Origin: Skermanella rosea
Lineage (GTDB): Bacteria; Pseudomonadota; Alphaproteobacteria; Azospirillales; Azospirillaceae
Assembly (NCBI RefSeq): GCF_016806835.2
Contig: NZ_CP086111.1
Location: 6,034,632-6,098,631 of the forward strand
DNA: 64,000 bases
Reading direction: 5' to 3'
This document shows, piece after piece, positions 1-9,708 of the stretch (its first letter is position 1; each line of letters begins with the position of its first letter). The translations under genes and the position numbers were made by a program. Under the pieces are notes generated by a model. It worked only from the letters and a program-made list of their open reading frames with translations, was not told the origin of the DNA and did no database searches.

Positions 1-3
1 TTC

Positions 4-1134
4 TTAGAAGTTCAGGCGGGTGCTGACGACCCAGACATAGCCGTCGGTGCTGACCTTCTGGTTGGCGGCCGTCGCGGCGGCGGTCGTCTTCAGGTCCTCT
101 TCGAGGTACAGCAGGTCGGACTGGATCAGGAAGCCCGGAGCCAGGACATAGGTGCCGCTCAGGCCGTAGAGCTCGTAGCTGTCGGCGTAGGTGCCGGGAG
201 CGCGCTTGTAGCCTTCGGAGTCCGAGTAGAACAGGCCGACGGTGGCCGGGCCGGCGGTGTAGGTGGCGCCGACGTTCCAGGCATGCTGGTCGCCGCTGTC
301 GGTCCGGATCGGAACGTTGAAGTTCCCGGCGTCGATGTAGCTGCCGCCGAACTTGAAGCCGGCATAGCCGACCTGACCGCCGAGCTGATAGGCGGTGAAG
401 TTCTTCAGGGCAGTGGTGTTGGTCGTACCCTTGCCGTTGCCGCTGGTGCCGGTGGCGGCGGCGGAGACCGCCACGCCTTCGAAGGTGTTGACGTAGTTCA
501 GGCCGAACTCCAGGAAGTCGGAGTAGCCGACGGAGTTCTTGGTGGCGATGACGTTCTGCGCTTCGTCACCGTTCTCCGGCGTGTAGCTGAAGCCGCCCTG
601 GAAGCCCATGAAGCGCGGGGTCAGATACATGATTTTGGTCGCGTCGCTGCTGTCCGGGGCCTTGATGGCGGCACCCCAGGGCGTGCGGCCCAACTCGAAG
701 GTGCTGCCGTTGGACGAGAAGCCCGTGACGGCGAGGAAGTCGATGCCGTCGCCGTCGATGGCCTCCACGCCGGTCAGCGGGGCATAGATCGCCAGGGTGT
801 CGGCGGCGCCGTCGAAGTCGCCCAGTTCCAGCCGGCCCCAGGAGCCGCACAGATAGACCGACGCCTCGTCGGTGCCGACGCTGCTGGTCGTGCCGTTCTG
901 CAACTCGACCTTGGCGCCGTACAGCAGCCCGTTGTCGGCCTTGCCGTCCGCCTTGACGACGATCTCGGTCTCGAGCTGGAACTCGCGGTCGGTGCCGTTG
1001 ACCAGATTATTGTCGTAGATGGCCGCGAAGAATTCGGTGTAGCCGCCCAGGGTGACCTTGATCTGGGCGTTGGCGGCGGAAGCGAAGCCGACGACGGCGG
1101 CGAGCGCGGTGGTGGCGAGGAGGATGTTCCTCAT
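4..1134 (-). CDS. Outer-membrane porin (Gram-negative porin family), copy 1
   Basis: This 376-residue protein should form a trimeric beta-barrel channel in the outer membrane. Residues 1-23 form a classical signal peptide ending in ASAANA. The mature part starts with IKVTLGGYTEFFAA, is rich in alternating aromatic/Gly strands, and ends in the terminal Phe (RLNF) that the BAM machinery recognises. It is a close paralogue of the next upstream minus-strand gene: both share the REFQLETEIVVKADGKADNG block and the WGRLELGDFDGA block. Copy 1 has a Cys (YLCGSWG) where copy 2 has Gly. The stop codon lies three bases from the window edge, so its terminator is not visible. The family assignment is firm; solute specificity cannot be read. 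Confidence 0.93.
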   Translation of the reverse strand: MRNILLATTALAAVVGFASAANAQIKVTLGGYTEFFAAIYDNNLVNGTDREFQLETEIVVKADGKADNGLLYGAKVELQNGTTSSVGTDEASVYLCGSWGRLELGDFDGAADTLAIYAPLTGVEAIDGDGIDFLAVTGFSSNGSTFELGRTPWGAAIKAPDSSDATKIMYLTPRFMGFQGGFSYTPENGDEAQNVIATKNSVGYSDFLEFGLNYVNTFEGVAVSAAATGTSGNGKGTTNTTALKNFTAYQLGGQVGYAGFKFGGSYIDAGNFNVPIRTDSGDQHAWNVGATYTAGPATVGLFYSDSEGYKRAPGTYADSYELYGLSGTYVLAPGFLIQSDLLYLEEDLKTTAAATAANQKVSTDGYVWVVSTRLNF

Positions 1135-1305
1135 TGTTTTGACTCCCTCTGGAAACCTTTGAACTACCCAATCTTTCGGGGATGCGATTTGGGATAATCC
1201 TTTATGGGTAATCCTTGCAATCCGCTATTACCATCGGCCGTGTAGAAGCGCCCACACTGTGGCGCATTCAACACACGGCCCGCGTCGGAGCCGTACGTGG
1301 AATCG

Positions 1306-1333
1306 AAAACGGCGGCACCCGGGGGTGCCGCCG
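1306..1333 (-). terminator. Rho-independent terminator of porin copy 2
   Basis: An 11-base perfect stem (CGGCGGCACCC with its complement) with a two-base loop is followed, on the minus strand, by TTTT. It lies about 40 bases after the stop of the second porin gene, so the two porins are probably separate transcripts. Confidence 0.85.
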
Positions 1334-1371
1334 TTCCTCGGTCCGGAGAGACGGTGCGGACGCCGCCGGGA

Positions 1372-2466
1372 TCAGAAGTCCAGGCGGGTGCCGACCACGA
1401 AGACGTAGCCGTCGTTGCTGCCCTTGACCGTGGCGCCGCGGGTGCCGGTCAGGACGTCGTCCTCGAAGAAGGTGACCTCCGTTTCCAGGATCATGCCGGG
1501 CGCCAGGGCATAGGTCGCGCCCACGCTGAAGGCCTGATAGTCGTCGCTGTAGTCGGTCGTACCGCCGTATGCTCCCGTATAGCCCTGGGCGTTCAGGTAG
1601 CTGGCGGCGACGGCGACGGGGCCGACCGTGTAGCTGCCGCCCACGTGCCAGGCGGTCTGGTCGTCGTCGATGGCGCCGGTGGTCGGCAGCAGGAAGTCGC
1701 CGGCATCGACATAGCCGCCGCCGAAGGCGAAGCCGCCGAAGGTGAACTGGGCACCCAGGTTCCAGGCGGTGAAGTCCTCGACCCCGCTGGTCGTGCCGCT
1801 GGACGCCGTGGTCAGGGTGGCGCCGAGCGCCACGCCCAGGCCCGAGAACTCGCCCGTGTAGTTGATGCCGAACTCGCCGACGTCCTTGTAGGTGCTGACC
1901 GTCTTGAGCGCGACGACGCTCTGCGCCTGGTTGTCGGCTTCCGGCGTGTAGCTGGCGCCGCCCTGGAAACCCGCGATGCGCGGGGTCAGGTACATGATCT
2001 TGGTCGAGTCGCCGCTGTTCGGGATATGCATGCCGAAGTTCGGCTGGCCGCCCGCGAAATCCGGGTAGTCGCCGTCGATCTGCTCCACGCCGATCACGGG
2101 GGCGTAGATCTTCAGGGTATCGGAGGCGCCGTCGAAGTCGCCCAGTTCCAGCCGGCCCCAGGTACCGCCCAGATAGACCGAGGCCTCGTCGGTGCCGACG
2201 CCGGTGCCGCCGTTGGGCGTGCTGTTCTGCAGCTCGATCTTGGTGCCGTACAGCAGCCCGTTGTCGGCCTTGCCGTCGGCCTTCACGACGATCTCCGTCT
2301 CGAGCTGGAACTCCCGGCTGGTGCGGTCCGACCCGGTGTCGTCGTCGAAGGTCGCGGCGAAGAACTCGGTGTAGCCGCCGAGCGTGACGGTGACCTGTGC
2401 CTGGGCCTGCGCGGCGAACGCGCAGACAGCTGCGGTGGCGGTCGTGGCGAGAAGGAGCTTGCGCAT
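1372..2466 (-). CDS. Outer-membrane porin (Gram-negative porin family), copy 2
   Basis: This 364-residue porin has a signal peptide ending AQAQA at about residue 23, then VTVTLGGYTEFFAA, and a C-terminal Phe (TRLDF) typical of outer-membrane barrels. It is the tandem paralogue of the porin at 4-1134; the N-terminal third and the SYTPE and PRIAGFQGG/PRFMGFQGG strands align well, while the loops differ in length and sequence. The upstream gap (2467-2626) is AT-rich for this genome and should carry its promoter. Tandem duplication with loop divergence is common in porins and may give channels of different selectivity; that is inference. Confidence 0.93.
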   Translation of the reverse strand: MRKLLLATTATAAVCAFAAQAQAQVTVTLGGYTEFFAATFDDDTGSDRTSREFQLETEIVVKADGKADNGLLYGTKIELQNSTPNGGTGVGTDEASVYLGGTWGRLELGDFDGASDTLKIYAPVIGVEQIDGDYPDFAGGQPNFGMHIPNSGDSTKIMYLTPRIAGFQGGASYTPEADNQAQSVVALKTVSTYKDVGEFGINYTGEFSGLGVALGATLTTASSGTTSGVEDFTAWNLGAQFTFGGFAFGGGYVDAGDFLLPTTGAIDDDQTAWHVGGSYTVGPVAVAASYLNAQGYTGAYGGTTDYSDDYQAFSVGATYALAPGMILETEVTFFEDDVLTGTRGATVKGSNDGYVFVVGTRLDF

Positions 2467-2626
2467 CAGTTTTCCCCGTAATGACTTCTGGTCTATCGAC
2501 CGTTCGGCCTATTGTTGTGATTTTCGGGGTATGAGCAGCAAATGCTTTCTATCGCGCTGCCATAGACAACCTGAGACCGTAACAATTTTGCCACTTATGT
2601 GGTAACTAGAACGGAGAGAAACGCTT

Positions 2627-2920
2627 ATGGAGCTTGGCGGCTGGTTGTACATGATGGCGAACCGCCCGGAAGGGACGCTCTATGTGGGTGTGACTTCGAA
2701 TCTTGCCCGGCGCGCCTATGTGCACCGCGCACGCACGTCGGACGGCTTCACGAAGCGCTACAATCTCCAGCGTCTGGTGTGGGGCGAGCGGTACGACGAC
2801 ATTCGTGTGGCGATCCAGCGCGAGAAGAACATCAAGCATTGGCCGCGGGCCTGGAAAGTGGCACTGATCGTCGCTGCGAATCCGGACTGGAGGGACCTGT
2901 ACGAGGACCTCATGAAGTGA
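2627..2920 (+). CDS. GIY-YIG nuclease family protein (UPF0213-like), 97 aa
   Basis: This is a stand-alone GIY-YIG domain, the usual size for the short UPF0213-type members whose cellular role is not established. The GIY half is WLYMMANRPEGTLYVGV and the second half keeps the catalytic-type Arg (SNLARRAYVHR). The C-terminal part QREKNIKHWPRAWKVAL and NPDWRDLYEDL is typical of the subfamily. It is preceded by GGAGAG about ten bases before the ATG. It stands alone between the divergent porin gene and a repeat-filled spacer. Confidence 0.9.
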   Translation: MELGGWLYMMANRPEGTLYVGVTSNLARRAYVHRARTSDGFTKRYNLQRLVWGERYDDIRVAIQREKNIKHWPRAWKVALIVAANPDWRDLYEDLMK

Positions 2921-3014
2921 CCGGCGCCTTGCCTTCCCGCCACGGCGCCCGCTTCCCCTTCCGTCACGGCGCACCCGTTCGCCCTTCCCAACAGGCACCC
3001 GCTCCCCCCCTTCC

Positions 3015-3240
3015 CGTCATGACCGGGCCTGACCCGGTCATCTCCCGGCGTACAGGCGCCTCGCTGCCGCCTGCGGGGGATAGCCGGGTCAAGCCCGGCG
3101 ACGACGAATGGGGAAGGCGAAGTGCAGGGCAGGGCGGGGGCAAGGGCAGAGGCAGAGGCAGAGGCAGAGGCCGGGTGCCGCCTTCCGCTCCCCCCTTCCG
3201 TCATGACCGGGCTCGCCCCCGCCATCGTCCCACGTGCGGA
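3015..3240. repeat. Intergenic dispersed repeats of the alphaproteobacterial GGxCAAGCCCG type
   Basis: The gap from 2921 to 3339 holds no gene. It carries repeat copies recognisable as CGTCATGACCGGGCCTGACC (from 3015), AGCCGGGTCAAGCCCGGC (from 3082) and CGTCATGACCGGGCTCGCCC (from about 3201). The same motifs recur near 7771 and at 53912-54096. Such short partly palindromic repeats are common between genes in this class and give spurious open frames. Confidence 0.75.
3145..3170 (+). repeat. Tandem hexamer GGCAGA, four copies
   Basis: Four perfect copies of GGCAGA followed by GG form a short microsatellite in the spacer before the lipoprotein gene. It is not inside a coding region, so it can only change spacer length. 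Confidence 0.85.
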
Positions 3241-3339
3241 ACGGGCGGAAGGGCCGCAGCCCGTCGGAGCATCCCGTTTGACCGATCGCTTGCGCTCGCA
3301 CACGCCTTTGGTCTAATTTCCGGCGCCCGAACCGCAGAG

Positions 3340-3954
3340 ATGTCAGACAAAATGGCCCGTTTTCCGCTTTCCACCGCCCGGACGCGCAACAAACCGGGGA
3401 CGCCGACCCGGCGCAAGTCGGCCGCAGCCCTGCTGGGCGTGCTCGGCGCAACGCTGCTGCTGAGCGGTTGCGGCGGCGTCCAGCCGGAAGCCAAGTTCCC
3501 CGACCCGGACGAGGACAAGCGGTACCGCTACGGCAGCCTGCTCGGCGGCGAGGGCGGCTTCACGCTGCTCGGCCCGCGCCGCGCCGAGTCGGGGCCGCAG
3601 GACGGCCAGGGCATCGGCGTCAACAGCTATCTGTGGCGCGCCTCGCTCGACACGCTGGCCTTCATGCCGATCGCCTCGGCCGATCCGTTCGGCGGCGTGA
3701 TCCTGACCGACTGGTATTCCCCGCCGGAAACCCCGAACGAGCGGTTCAAGGTCAACCTCTACATCCTCGACCGGCAGCTTCGCGCCGACGGGGTGCGGGT
3801 CAGCGTCTTCCGCCAGCAGCGCGCCGGAACCGGACCCAACGGCGGCGAGTGGCGGGACTCGGGGGTCAGCACGGAAACGGCGAGCCGGCTGGAGGACACC
3901 ATCCTGACGCGGGCCCGCCAGATCCGGATCGCGCAGACCGCCGACAGCCGGTAG
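3340..3954 (+). CDS. DUF3576 family outer-membrane lipoprotein
   Basis: This is a 204-residue lipoprotein, or 200 if the ATG at 3352 is used. After a basic N terminus and a hydrophobic stretch there is a lipobox LLLSGCGG, with the modified Cys near residue 44. The globular part includes RYRYGSLLGGEGG, NSYLWRASLDTLAFMPIASA and the ILTDWYSPP block diagnostic of DUF3576. The family has no settled biochemical function. It sits directly before leuS, a conserved arrangement in Alphaproteobacteria. The frame stays open far upstream through the repeats, but the lipoprotein signal fixes the start here. Confidence 0.88.
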   Translation: MSDKMARFPLSTARTRNKPGTPTRRKSAAALLGVLGATLLLSGCGGVQPEAKFPDPDEDKRYRYGSLLGGEGGFTLLGPRRAESGPQDGQGIGVNSYLWRASLDTLAFMPIASADPFGGVILTDWYSPPETPNERFKVNLYILDRQLRADGVRVSVFRQQRAGTGPNGGEWRDSGVSTETASRLEDTILTRARQIRIAQTADSR

Positions 3955-3977
3955 GCGTCCCGGCCGGCGGGTTTTTT
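3938..3977 (+). terminator. Probable Rho-independent terminator overlapping the lipoprotein stop
   Basis: The arms CCGCCG-aca-GCCGG and CCGGCCGGCGG pair apart from a three-base bulge, and TTTTTT follows. The 5' arm lies inside the last codons of the DUF3576 gene. It would separate this gene from leuS, about 105 bases downstream. Confidence 0.65.
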
Positions 3978-4083
3978 CAGGGCTCCGGCGGGAACGATCG
4001 GCCGGGGCCGACGATAGTCGATAGTGCGTTGGTGATGCGTCGCCCGCCCTGCTTGGGCATCGGGGCGCGGTGAGGGATGGTTC

Positions 4084-6660
4084 ATGTCGCGGTACAACTC
4101 CAAGGAAACGGAAGCGAAGTGGCAGGCGGTCTGGGACGAGCGGGGAAGCTTCGTCGCCCACGAGAACCCCTCCCGGCCGAAATACTACGTGCTGGAGATG
4201 TTCCCCTACCCGTCGGGGCGGCTCCATGTCGGCCACGCCCGCAACTACGCCATCGGCGACATGGTGGCGCGCTACAAGCGGGCGCGCGGCTTCAACGTGC
4301 TCCATCCCATGGGCTGGGACGCCTTCGGCCTGCCGGCGGAAAACGCCGCCATCGCCAACAAGGTGCATCCCGCGACCTGGACCTACGAGAACATCGCGAC
4401 CATGCGTGCCCAGCTCAAGACGCTGGGCCTCGCCTATGACTGGACGCGCGAGATCGCGACCTGCGCGCCCGAATATTACCGCCACGAGCAGAAGATCTTC
4501 CTGGACTTCCTGAAGGCGGGCCTGGCCTACCGCAAGGAAAGCTGGGTCAACTGGGACCCGGTCGAAAACACCGTGCTGGCCAACGAGCAGGTGATCGACG
4601 GGCGCGGCTGGCGCTCCGGCGCGCCGGTCGAGAAGCGCAAGCTCAGCCAGTGGTTCCTGAAGATCACCCAGTACGCCGACGAGCTGCTCGACGCCATCGG
4701 CACGCTCGACCGCTGGCCGGACAAGGTCCGGACCATGCAGGAGAAGTGGATCGGCAAGTCCTCCGGCCTGCGCTTCACCTTCGACCTGGCGGACGATCCC
4801 GAGAAGATCCCCGAGAAGATAGAGGTCTTCACCACCCGGCCGGACACGCTGTTCGGCGCCAGCTTCGTCGCGGTGTCGCCCAACCATCCGCTGGCGGCCC
4901 GGCTGGCGGCGTCCAATCCCGACCTCGCGGCCTTCATCGCGGAATGCAACCGCATCGGCACCAGCGAGGCGGCGATCGAGACGGCGGAGAAGCTGGGCTT
5001 CGACACCGGACTGAAGGCGATCCACCCCTTCGTCGAGGGCCGGACCGTGCCGGTCCACGTCGCCAACTTCGTGCTGATGGAATACGGCACCGGCGCCATC
5101 TTCGGCTGCCCGGCCCATGACCAGCGCGACCTGGACTTCGCCCGCAAGTACGGCCTGCCCGTCCTGCCCGTGGTCGTCCCCGACGGTGCCGACCCGGCCG
5201 CGTTCGAGGTCGGGACCGAGGCCTATGTCGGCCCCGGCCACTTGGCGAACTCCGCCTTCCTGGACGGGATGGAGGTCGAGGCCGCCAAGCGCGCCGTGAT
5301 CGAGCGCATGGAAGCGGCCGGCAAGGGCGAGGGCACCACCATCTACCGCCTGCGCGACTGGGGCGTAAGCCGCCAGCGCTACTGGGGCTGCCCGATCCCG
5401 GTGATCCACTGCGAAAAGTGCGGCATCGTCCCGGTCCCGGAACAGGACCTGCCGGTGGAACTGCCGACCGACGTCAGCTTCGACCAGCCGGGCAACCCGC
5501 TGGACCACCACCCGACCTGGAAGCACACGGTCTGCCCGACCTGCGGCGGCGAGGCCCGGCGGGAGACCGACACCTTCGACACCTTCTTCGAAAGCTCCTG
5601 GTACTTCGCGCGCTTCTGCTCGCCGCACGACACGGCGACGGCGTTCGAGCGGGGGGCGGCGGACTACTGGCTGCCGGTCGACCAGTATATCGGCGGCGTC
5701 GAGCATGCGGTGCTCCACCTGCTCTATTCCCGCTTCTTCACCCGCGCCCTGAAGGACTGCGGCTATCTCGCGGTGGCCGAGCCGTTCGAGGGGCTGATGA
5801 CCCAGGGCATGGTGACCCACGCGACCTACCGCGACGCCTCCGGCCAGTGGCTCTATCCGGAGGAGGTCGAGCAGCGCGACGGCCGGACCGTCAAGCGCGG
5901 CACCGGCGAGGCGGTGGAGGCCGGCCGGCTCGAGAAGATGAGCAAGTCGAAGAAGAACGTCGTCGGTCTGGAGCATATCATCGACAATTACGGCGCGGAC
6001 ACCATGCGGCTGCTGCTGCTGTCCGACAGCCCGCCGGAACGCGACCTGGAATGGACCGAGTCGGGCATCGACGGCGCCTGGCGCTACGTCGCCCGCGTCT
6101 GGCGCCTGATCACCGAGCCGGTGGTGCCCCTGGCCCCGGCGGGCGCTCCGGCTCCCGCGGCCATCTCCGACAAGGGGCAGGCGGTCCGCCGGATCGTCCA
6201 CAAGACGATCGACGGCTTCGGCGACGACGTCGAGAAGTTCCGCTTCAACAAGGCCGTCGCCCGAGTCCGCGAACTGACCAACGCGCTGGCCGAGCTGGAC
6301 GGCAAGGGCGCCGGCGAGGACTGGGTGCTGCGCGAGGGCTTCGAGACCCTGGTCAAGCTGATCGGCCCGATGATGCCCCACCTGGGCGAGGAGCTGTGGC
6401 AGGGCCTGGGGCATTCGACCCTGCTGACCGACTCGCCCTGGCCCGAGGCCGACCCCGCCCTGGTGGTGGACGAGAGCGTCGTGGTCGCGGTGCAGGTCAA
6501 CGGCAAGCTGCGCGCCCAGATCCCGCTGCCGCGCGACGCCGCCGAGGACGCCGCGCGCGAGGCGGCGCTGGCCGACGCCAACGTGCAGCGGGCGATGGAG
6601 GGCAAGCCGGTCCGCAAGCTGATCTACGTGCCCAACCGGATCGTCAATGTGGTGGTGTGA
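4084..6660 (+). CDS. leuS: Leucyl-tRNA synthetase
   Basis: The enzyme charges tRNA-Leu with leucine in the cytoplasm. The 858-residue length is normal for bacterial LeuRS. The class I signatures are HVGH at residues 48-51 and KMSKS at 618-622. Between them lie the CP1 editing domain ([29 protein letters not shown]) and zinc-binding cysteines (CEKCG, CPTCGG). The C terminus ends in the tRNA-binding domain ([28 protein letters not shown]). The gene for the delta subunit of DNA polymerase III follows after 28 bases, probably in the same transcript. Confidence 0.98.
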   Translation: MSRYNSKETEAKWQAVWDERGSFVAHENPSRPKYYVLEMFPYPSGRLHVGHARNYAIGDMVARYKRARGFNVLHPMGWDAFGLPAENAAIANKVHPATWTYENIATMRAQLKTLGLAYDWTREIATCAPEYYRHEQKIFLDFLKAGLAYRKESWVNWDPVENTVLANEQVIDGRGWRSGAPVEKRKLSQWFLKITQYADELLDAIGTLDRWPDKVRTMQEKWIGKSSGLRFTFDLADDPEKIPEKIEVFTTRPDTLFGASFVAVSPNHPLAARLAASNPDLAAFIAECNRIGTSEAAIETAEKLGFDTGLKAIHPFVEGRTVPVHVANFVLMEYGTGAIFGCPAHDQRDLDFARKYGLPVLPVVVPDGADPAAFEVGTEAYVGPGHLANSAFLDGMEVEAAKRAVIERMEAAGKGEGTTIYRLRDWGVSRQRYWGCPIPVIHCEKCGIVPVPEQDLPVELPTDVSFDQPGNPLDHHPTWKHTVCPTCGGEARRETDTFDTFFESSWYFARFCSPHDTATAFERGAADYWLPVDQYIGGVEHAVLHLLYSRFFTRALKDCGYLAVAEPFEGLMTQGMVTHATYRDASGQWLYPEEVEQRDGRTVKRGTGEAVEAGRLEKMSKSKKNVVGLEHIIDNYGADTMRLLLLSDSPPERDLEWTESGIDGAWRYVARVWRLITEPVVPLAPAGAPAPAAISDKGQAVRRIVHKTIDGFGDDVEKFRFNKAVARVRELTNALAELDGKGAGEDWVLREGFETLVKLIGPMMPHLGEELWQGLGHSTLLTDSPWPEADPALVVDESVVVAVQVNGKLRAQIPLPRDAAEDAAREAALADANVQRAMEGKPVRKLIYVPNRIVNVVV

Positions 6661-6688
6661 CCCGGCGGCCGATCGGATGGTGTAGGCG

Positions 6689-7720
6689 ATGAAAATCCCG
6701 GCCGGCCGGATCGAGGGGTTCGTCCGCCGTCCCGACCCCAACGTCCGGGCGGTGCTGTTCTACGGCCCCGACGGCGGCCTGGTGCGCGAACGGGCCGACA
6801 CCGTCTCGCGCGGCGTGGTCGAGGACCAGCACGACCCGTTCCGCGTGGTGGACATGCTCGGCTCCGCCATCGCCAAGGACCCGGCGCGGCTGGCCGACGA
6901 GGTGGCCGCCCTGTCCCTGACCGGCGGCAGGCGCCTGATCCGCATCCGCGACGCCGACGACGGCGTGACCGGCGCCTTCGCCTCCCTGTTCGAGTCGCTG
7001 CCCGGCGGCGACAGCATGGTGGTGGTCGAGGCCGGCGACCTGTCCAAGGGATCGAAGCTGCGGGCATTGTTCGAGAACGCCCCGGCCGGCGCCCCGATCC
7101 CCTGCTACGTGGAGGACGAATCGGCGCTGGCCGACACCATCGCCGGCATGCTGGCCGCCCACAAGCTGACGGTCAGCGCCGACGCCCGCGACTTCCTGGC
7201 GGCCAACCTGGTGGGCGACCGCATGATCGCGCGGGGCGAGGTCGAGAAGCTGGTGACCTACATGGGCGGGGACGCCCGCCGGGTCGAGCTGGAGGACGCC
7301 CAGGCCTGCATCGGCGACAGCGGTGCTTTGGAGATGGACGCGCCCTCCTGGGCCGCCGGGGACGGCGACTTCGCCGGGGTGGACCGCGCGCTGCGCCGCC
7401 TGTTCGCGGAAGGCATGAGCCCGGTGCCGATCCTCCGCTCCGCCCAGCGGCATTTCCAGCGGCTCCAGCTGGTCGTGGCCCAGGTGGAGAAGGGCGACTC
7501 GGTGGAGCGCGCCGTCGCCACCCTGCGCCCGCCGCTGTTCTTCAAGGTCAAGAATCAGTTCACCGGCCAGGTCCGGCGCTGGACCCCGGCGGCACTCCGC
7601 CAGGGCCTGGACCGCCTGACCGACGCCGAAGCCGACTGCAAGCGGACCAACATGCCCGACGAGACCATCTGCGCCCGCGCCTTCTTCCAGCTCGCCGTCC
7701 TGGCCCGCAGCCGCCGCTGA
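6689..7720 (+). CDS. holA: DNA polymerase III subunit delta
   Basis: The delta subunit opens the sliding clamp within the clamp-loader complex. The 343-residue sequence has the family pattern: RAVLFYGPDGGLVRERAD near the N terminus in place of a true P-loop, the LSLTGGRRLIRIRDADDG stretch, and an alpha-helical C-terminal collar. The gene lies 28 bases after leuS, a known pairing. In many relatives the LPS-assembly lipoprotein gene lptE sits between leuS and holA; here there is no room for it. Confidence 0.93.
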   Translation: MKIPAGRIEGFVRRPDPNVRAVLFYGPDGGLVRERADTVSRGVVEDQHDPFRVVDMLGSAIAKDPARLADEVAALSLTGGRRLIRIRDADDGVTGAFASLFESLPGGDSMVVVEAGDLSKGSKLRALFENAPAGAPIPCYVEDESALADTIAGMLAAHKLTVSADARDFLAANLVGDRMIARGEVEKLVTYMGGDARRVELEDAQACIGDSGALEMDAPSWAAGDGDFAGVDRALRRLFAEGMSPVPILRSAQRHFQRLQLVVAQVEKGDSVERAVATLRPPLFFKVKNQFTGQVRRWTPAALRQGLDRLTDAEADCKRTNMPDETICARAFFQLAVLARSRR

Positions 7721-7770
7721 GCGATGGCCGATGGTGATGCATAGCGGGCCGGACAAGCGAAAGCTCCCTT

Positions 7771-7804
7771 TTCATCATGCGCGGGTCAAGCCCGCGCCTG
7801 AAGT
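7771..7804. repeat. Dispersed palindromic repeat copy
   Basis: The core GCGCGGGTCAAGCCCGCGC is a self-complementary motif shared with the copy at 53952-53970. It lies in the convergent gap between holA and the ABC exporter gene and could also help to end transcripts from both sides, although no T-run follows. Confidence 0.65.
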
Positions 7805-7879
7805 ATAGGAAGTAGAAAGAGACGCGACCCGGGCGGCATCGCTGCCCATCGCCGTTATCTGTGGCAAAGGACCCCAGTT

Positions 7880-9700
7880 TCACTCCGCCGCGTCGCGGTC
7901 GGCCTGCTGGCGCGCCCACAGCGCCGCGTAGGCACCGTCCCGCGCCAGCAGGGCCGCATGGGTGCCGCGTTCCACCGCCCGGCCATCCTCCAGCACCAGG
8001 ATTTCGTCGGCATGGACCACCGTGGACAGCCGGTGGGCGATCACGACAGTCGTGGTGCCGCGGCTGACCTCGCGCAGGCTCTGCTGGATCGCCAGCTCCG
8101 TGTGGCTGTCCAGCGCGGAGGTCGCCTCGTCGAACAGGAACAGGCGGGGCCGCTTCAGGATCGCGCGGGCGATCGCGACCCGCTGCTTCTCCCCGCCCGA
8201 CAGCTTCAGCCCGCGCTCGCCCACCAGGCTGTCGTAGCCGTCGGGCAGGCCGGCGACGAAGTCGTGGATCCGGGCGAGGCGGGCAGCCCGCTCGACATCC
8301 GCGCGCGAGGCGCCGGGCCGGCCGAAGGCGATGTTGTACAAGATCGTGTCGTTGAACAGCACCGTGTCCTGGGGCACCACGGCGATCGCGGCGCGCAGGC
8401 TCGCCTGGGTCACCGAGGATATGTCGGCGCCGTCGAACAGGATGCGGCCCGACGTAGGGTCGTAGAACCGGAACAGCAGGCGCCCGATCGTCGATTTCCC
8501 GGCGCCGCTCGGCCCGACGATCGCCAGCGTCCCGCCCGGCGGCAACTCGAACGAAACGTCCCTCAGCACCGGCCGGCGCGGGTCGTAGGCGAAGCCGACC
8601 CGGTCGAACCGCAACCGGCCGGGACCGTCGGGCAGAGTGGTCGCGTCCGGTGCGTCGGCCACCTCGGCGGGCTGGTTCAGCAGTTCCAGCATCTGTTCCA
8701 CGTCGGTCAGCGACTGCTTGATCGAGCGGTAGAGCTGGCCCAGCCGGTCGAGCGGGCGGATCAGCTGGAGCAGGTAGGTGTTGACCAGCACGAAGTCGCC
8801 GACCGTCATGGCCCCGGCCGCCACCTGGCGCGCCGCCAGCAGGATCATCGCGGTCAGCCCGGCCCCCAGGATCGAGACCTGGAGGATTCCGGTCAGGCTG
8901 CGCCACAGCATGGCGTTGATGGTCAGCCGCTCGACCTCGCGCAGCGCCCCCTCGTAGCGGCCGGCGATATGCTCCTCGTTGCCGAAATACTTGACCGTCT
9001 CATAGTTCAGCAGGCTGTCCACCGCCTTGCCGTGGGCCTCGGCGCCTTCCGCGACCGCCCGGCGCTGGCGCCGGCGCAGCCATTCCGACCCGATCACCAG
9101 GCAGACCCCGTAAAGCGCCAGGGTCGCCACGGTGATCCCGGCGAAGGCCGCGCTGAACGACCCGAGCAGCACGGCGCAGATGATCGCGATCTCGGCGAAC
9201 AGCGGCAGGATCAGGAAGACCACGTCGAACAGCAGCTCGCGGATCCCGCGCATGCCGTTGTCGAGCACCCGGCTGATCTGGCCGGTGCGCCGGCCCAGGT
9301 GGAAGCGCAGGCTCAGCTCGTGGACATGGCGGAACACGGCCATGCCCATGTGGCGCTGCATCCGCTGCTCGATCGGGCCGTACAGCGCCCAGCGCAGCTC
9401 GTTGAATACCTTGGCGAGCCACTGCATGGCGCCGTAGGCCAGCAGCAGGGCGACCGGGATCGCCGCCAGTTCCGCCCCCGCCGGGGCCGAGATCCTGTCC
9501 ACCGCGCGGGCGAACAGGATCGGCACCGTCGCGTTGAGCGCCGCCGTCAGGCACAGCAGCGTCATGGACACCGCCAGCCGGACCCGCAGCCCGCGGTCGT
9601 CGCGCGGCCACAGGAACGGCAGCATCAGCCTGAAGACCCTGCGGTCCACCGACGGCAATGCCGGGGCGTCGGAGGGGCGTTCGTTCAGGATACGCGGCAT
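7880..9700 (-). CDS. ABC exporter, ATM1/HMT type (permease-ATPase half transporter)
   Basis: This 606-residue half transporter has an N-terminal six-helix exporter domain (to about residue 320) and a C-terminal ATPase. Visible motifs are Walker A GPSGAGKST, the signature LSGGEKQRVAIARA, Walker B RLFLFDEATSALD and the H-loop IAHRLST. The EQRMQRHMGMAVFRHVHELS block and the NYETVKYFGNE block are typical of the ATM1 group, which exports glutathione-linked or heavy-metal-linked substrates. It should act as a homodimer in the inner membrane. The sensor kinase gene lies eight bases upstream on the same strand, so the two may be co-transcribed. The substrate cannot be read from the sequence. Confidence 0.92.
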   Translation of the reverse strand: MPRILNERPSDAPALPSVDRRVFRLMLPFLWPRDDRGLRVRLAVSMTLLCLTAALNATVPILFARAVDRISAPAGAELAAIPVALLLAYGAMQWLAKVFNELRWALYGPIEQRMQRHMGMAVFRHVHELSLRFHLGRRTGQISRVLDNGMRGIRELLFDVVFLILPLFAEIAIICAVLLGSFSAAFAGITVATLALYGVCLVIGSEWLRRRQRRAVAEGAEAHGKAVDSLLNYETVKYFGNEEHIAGRYEGALREVERLTINAMLWRSLTGILQVSILGAGLTAMILLAARQVAAGAMTVGDFVLVNTYLLQLIRPLDRLGQLYRSIKQSLTDVEQMLELLNQPAEVADAPDATTLPDGPGRLRFDRVGFAYDPRRPVLRDVSFELPPGGTLAIVGPSGAGKSTIGRLLFRFYDPTSGRILFDGADISSVTQASLRAAIAVVPQDTVLFNDTILYNIAFGRPGASRADVERAARLARIHDFVAGLPDGYDSLVGERGLKLSGGEKQRVAIARAILKRPRLFLFDEATSALDSHTELAIQQSLREVSRGTTTVVIAHRLSTVVHADEILVLEDGRAVERGTHAALLARDGAYAALWARQQADRDAAE

Positions 9701-9708
9701 GGCCCCGC

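Noticed and set aside
2599..3339. Upstream extension of the DUF3576 lipoprotein frame
   Set aside because: It runs antisense-like through the GIY-YIG gene region in another frame and through repeats; a lipoprotein signal clearly starts at 3340-3352.
3343..6741. Minus-strand 1132-codon open frame opposite leuS
   Set aside because: It is a GC-rich shadow of leuS with low-complexity composition; leuS is unmistakable on the plus strand.
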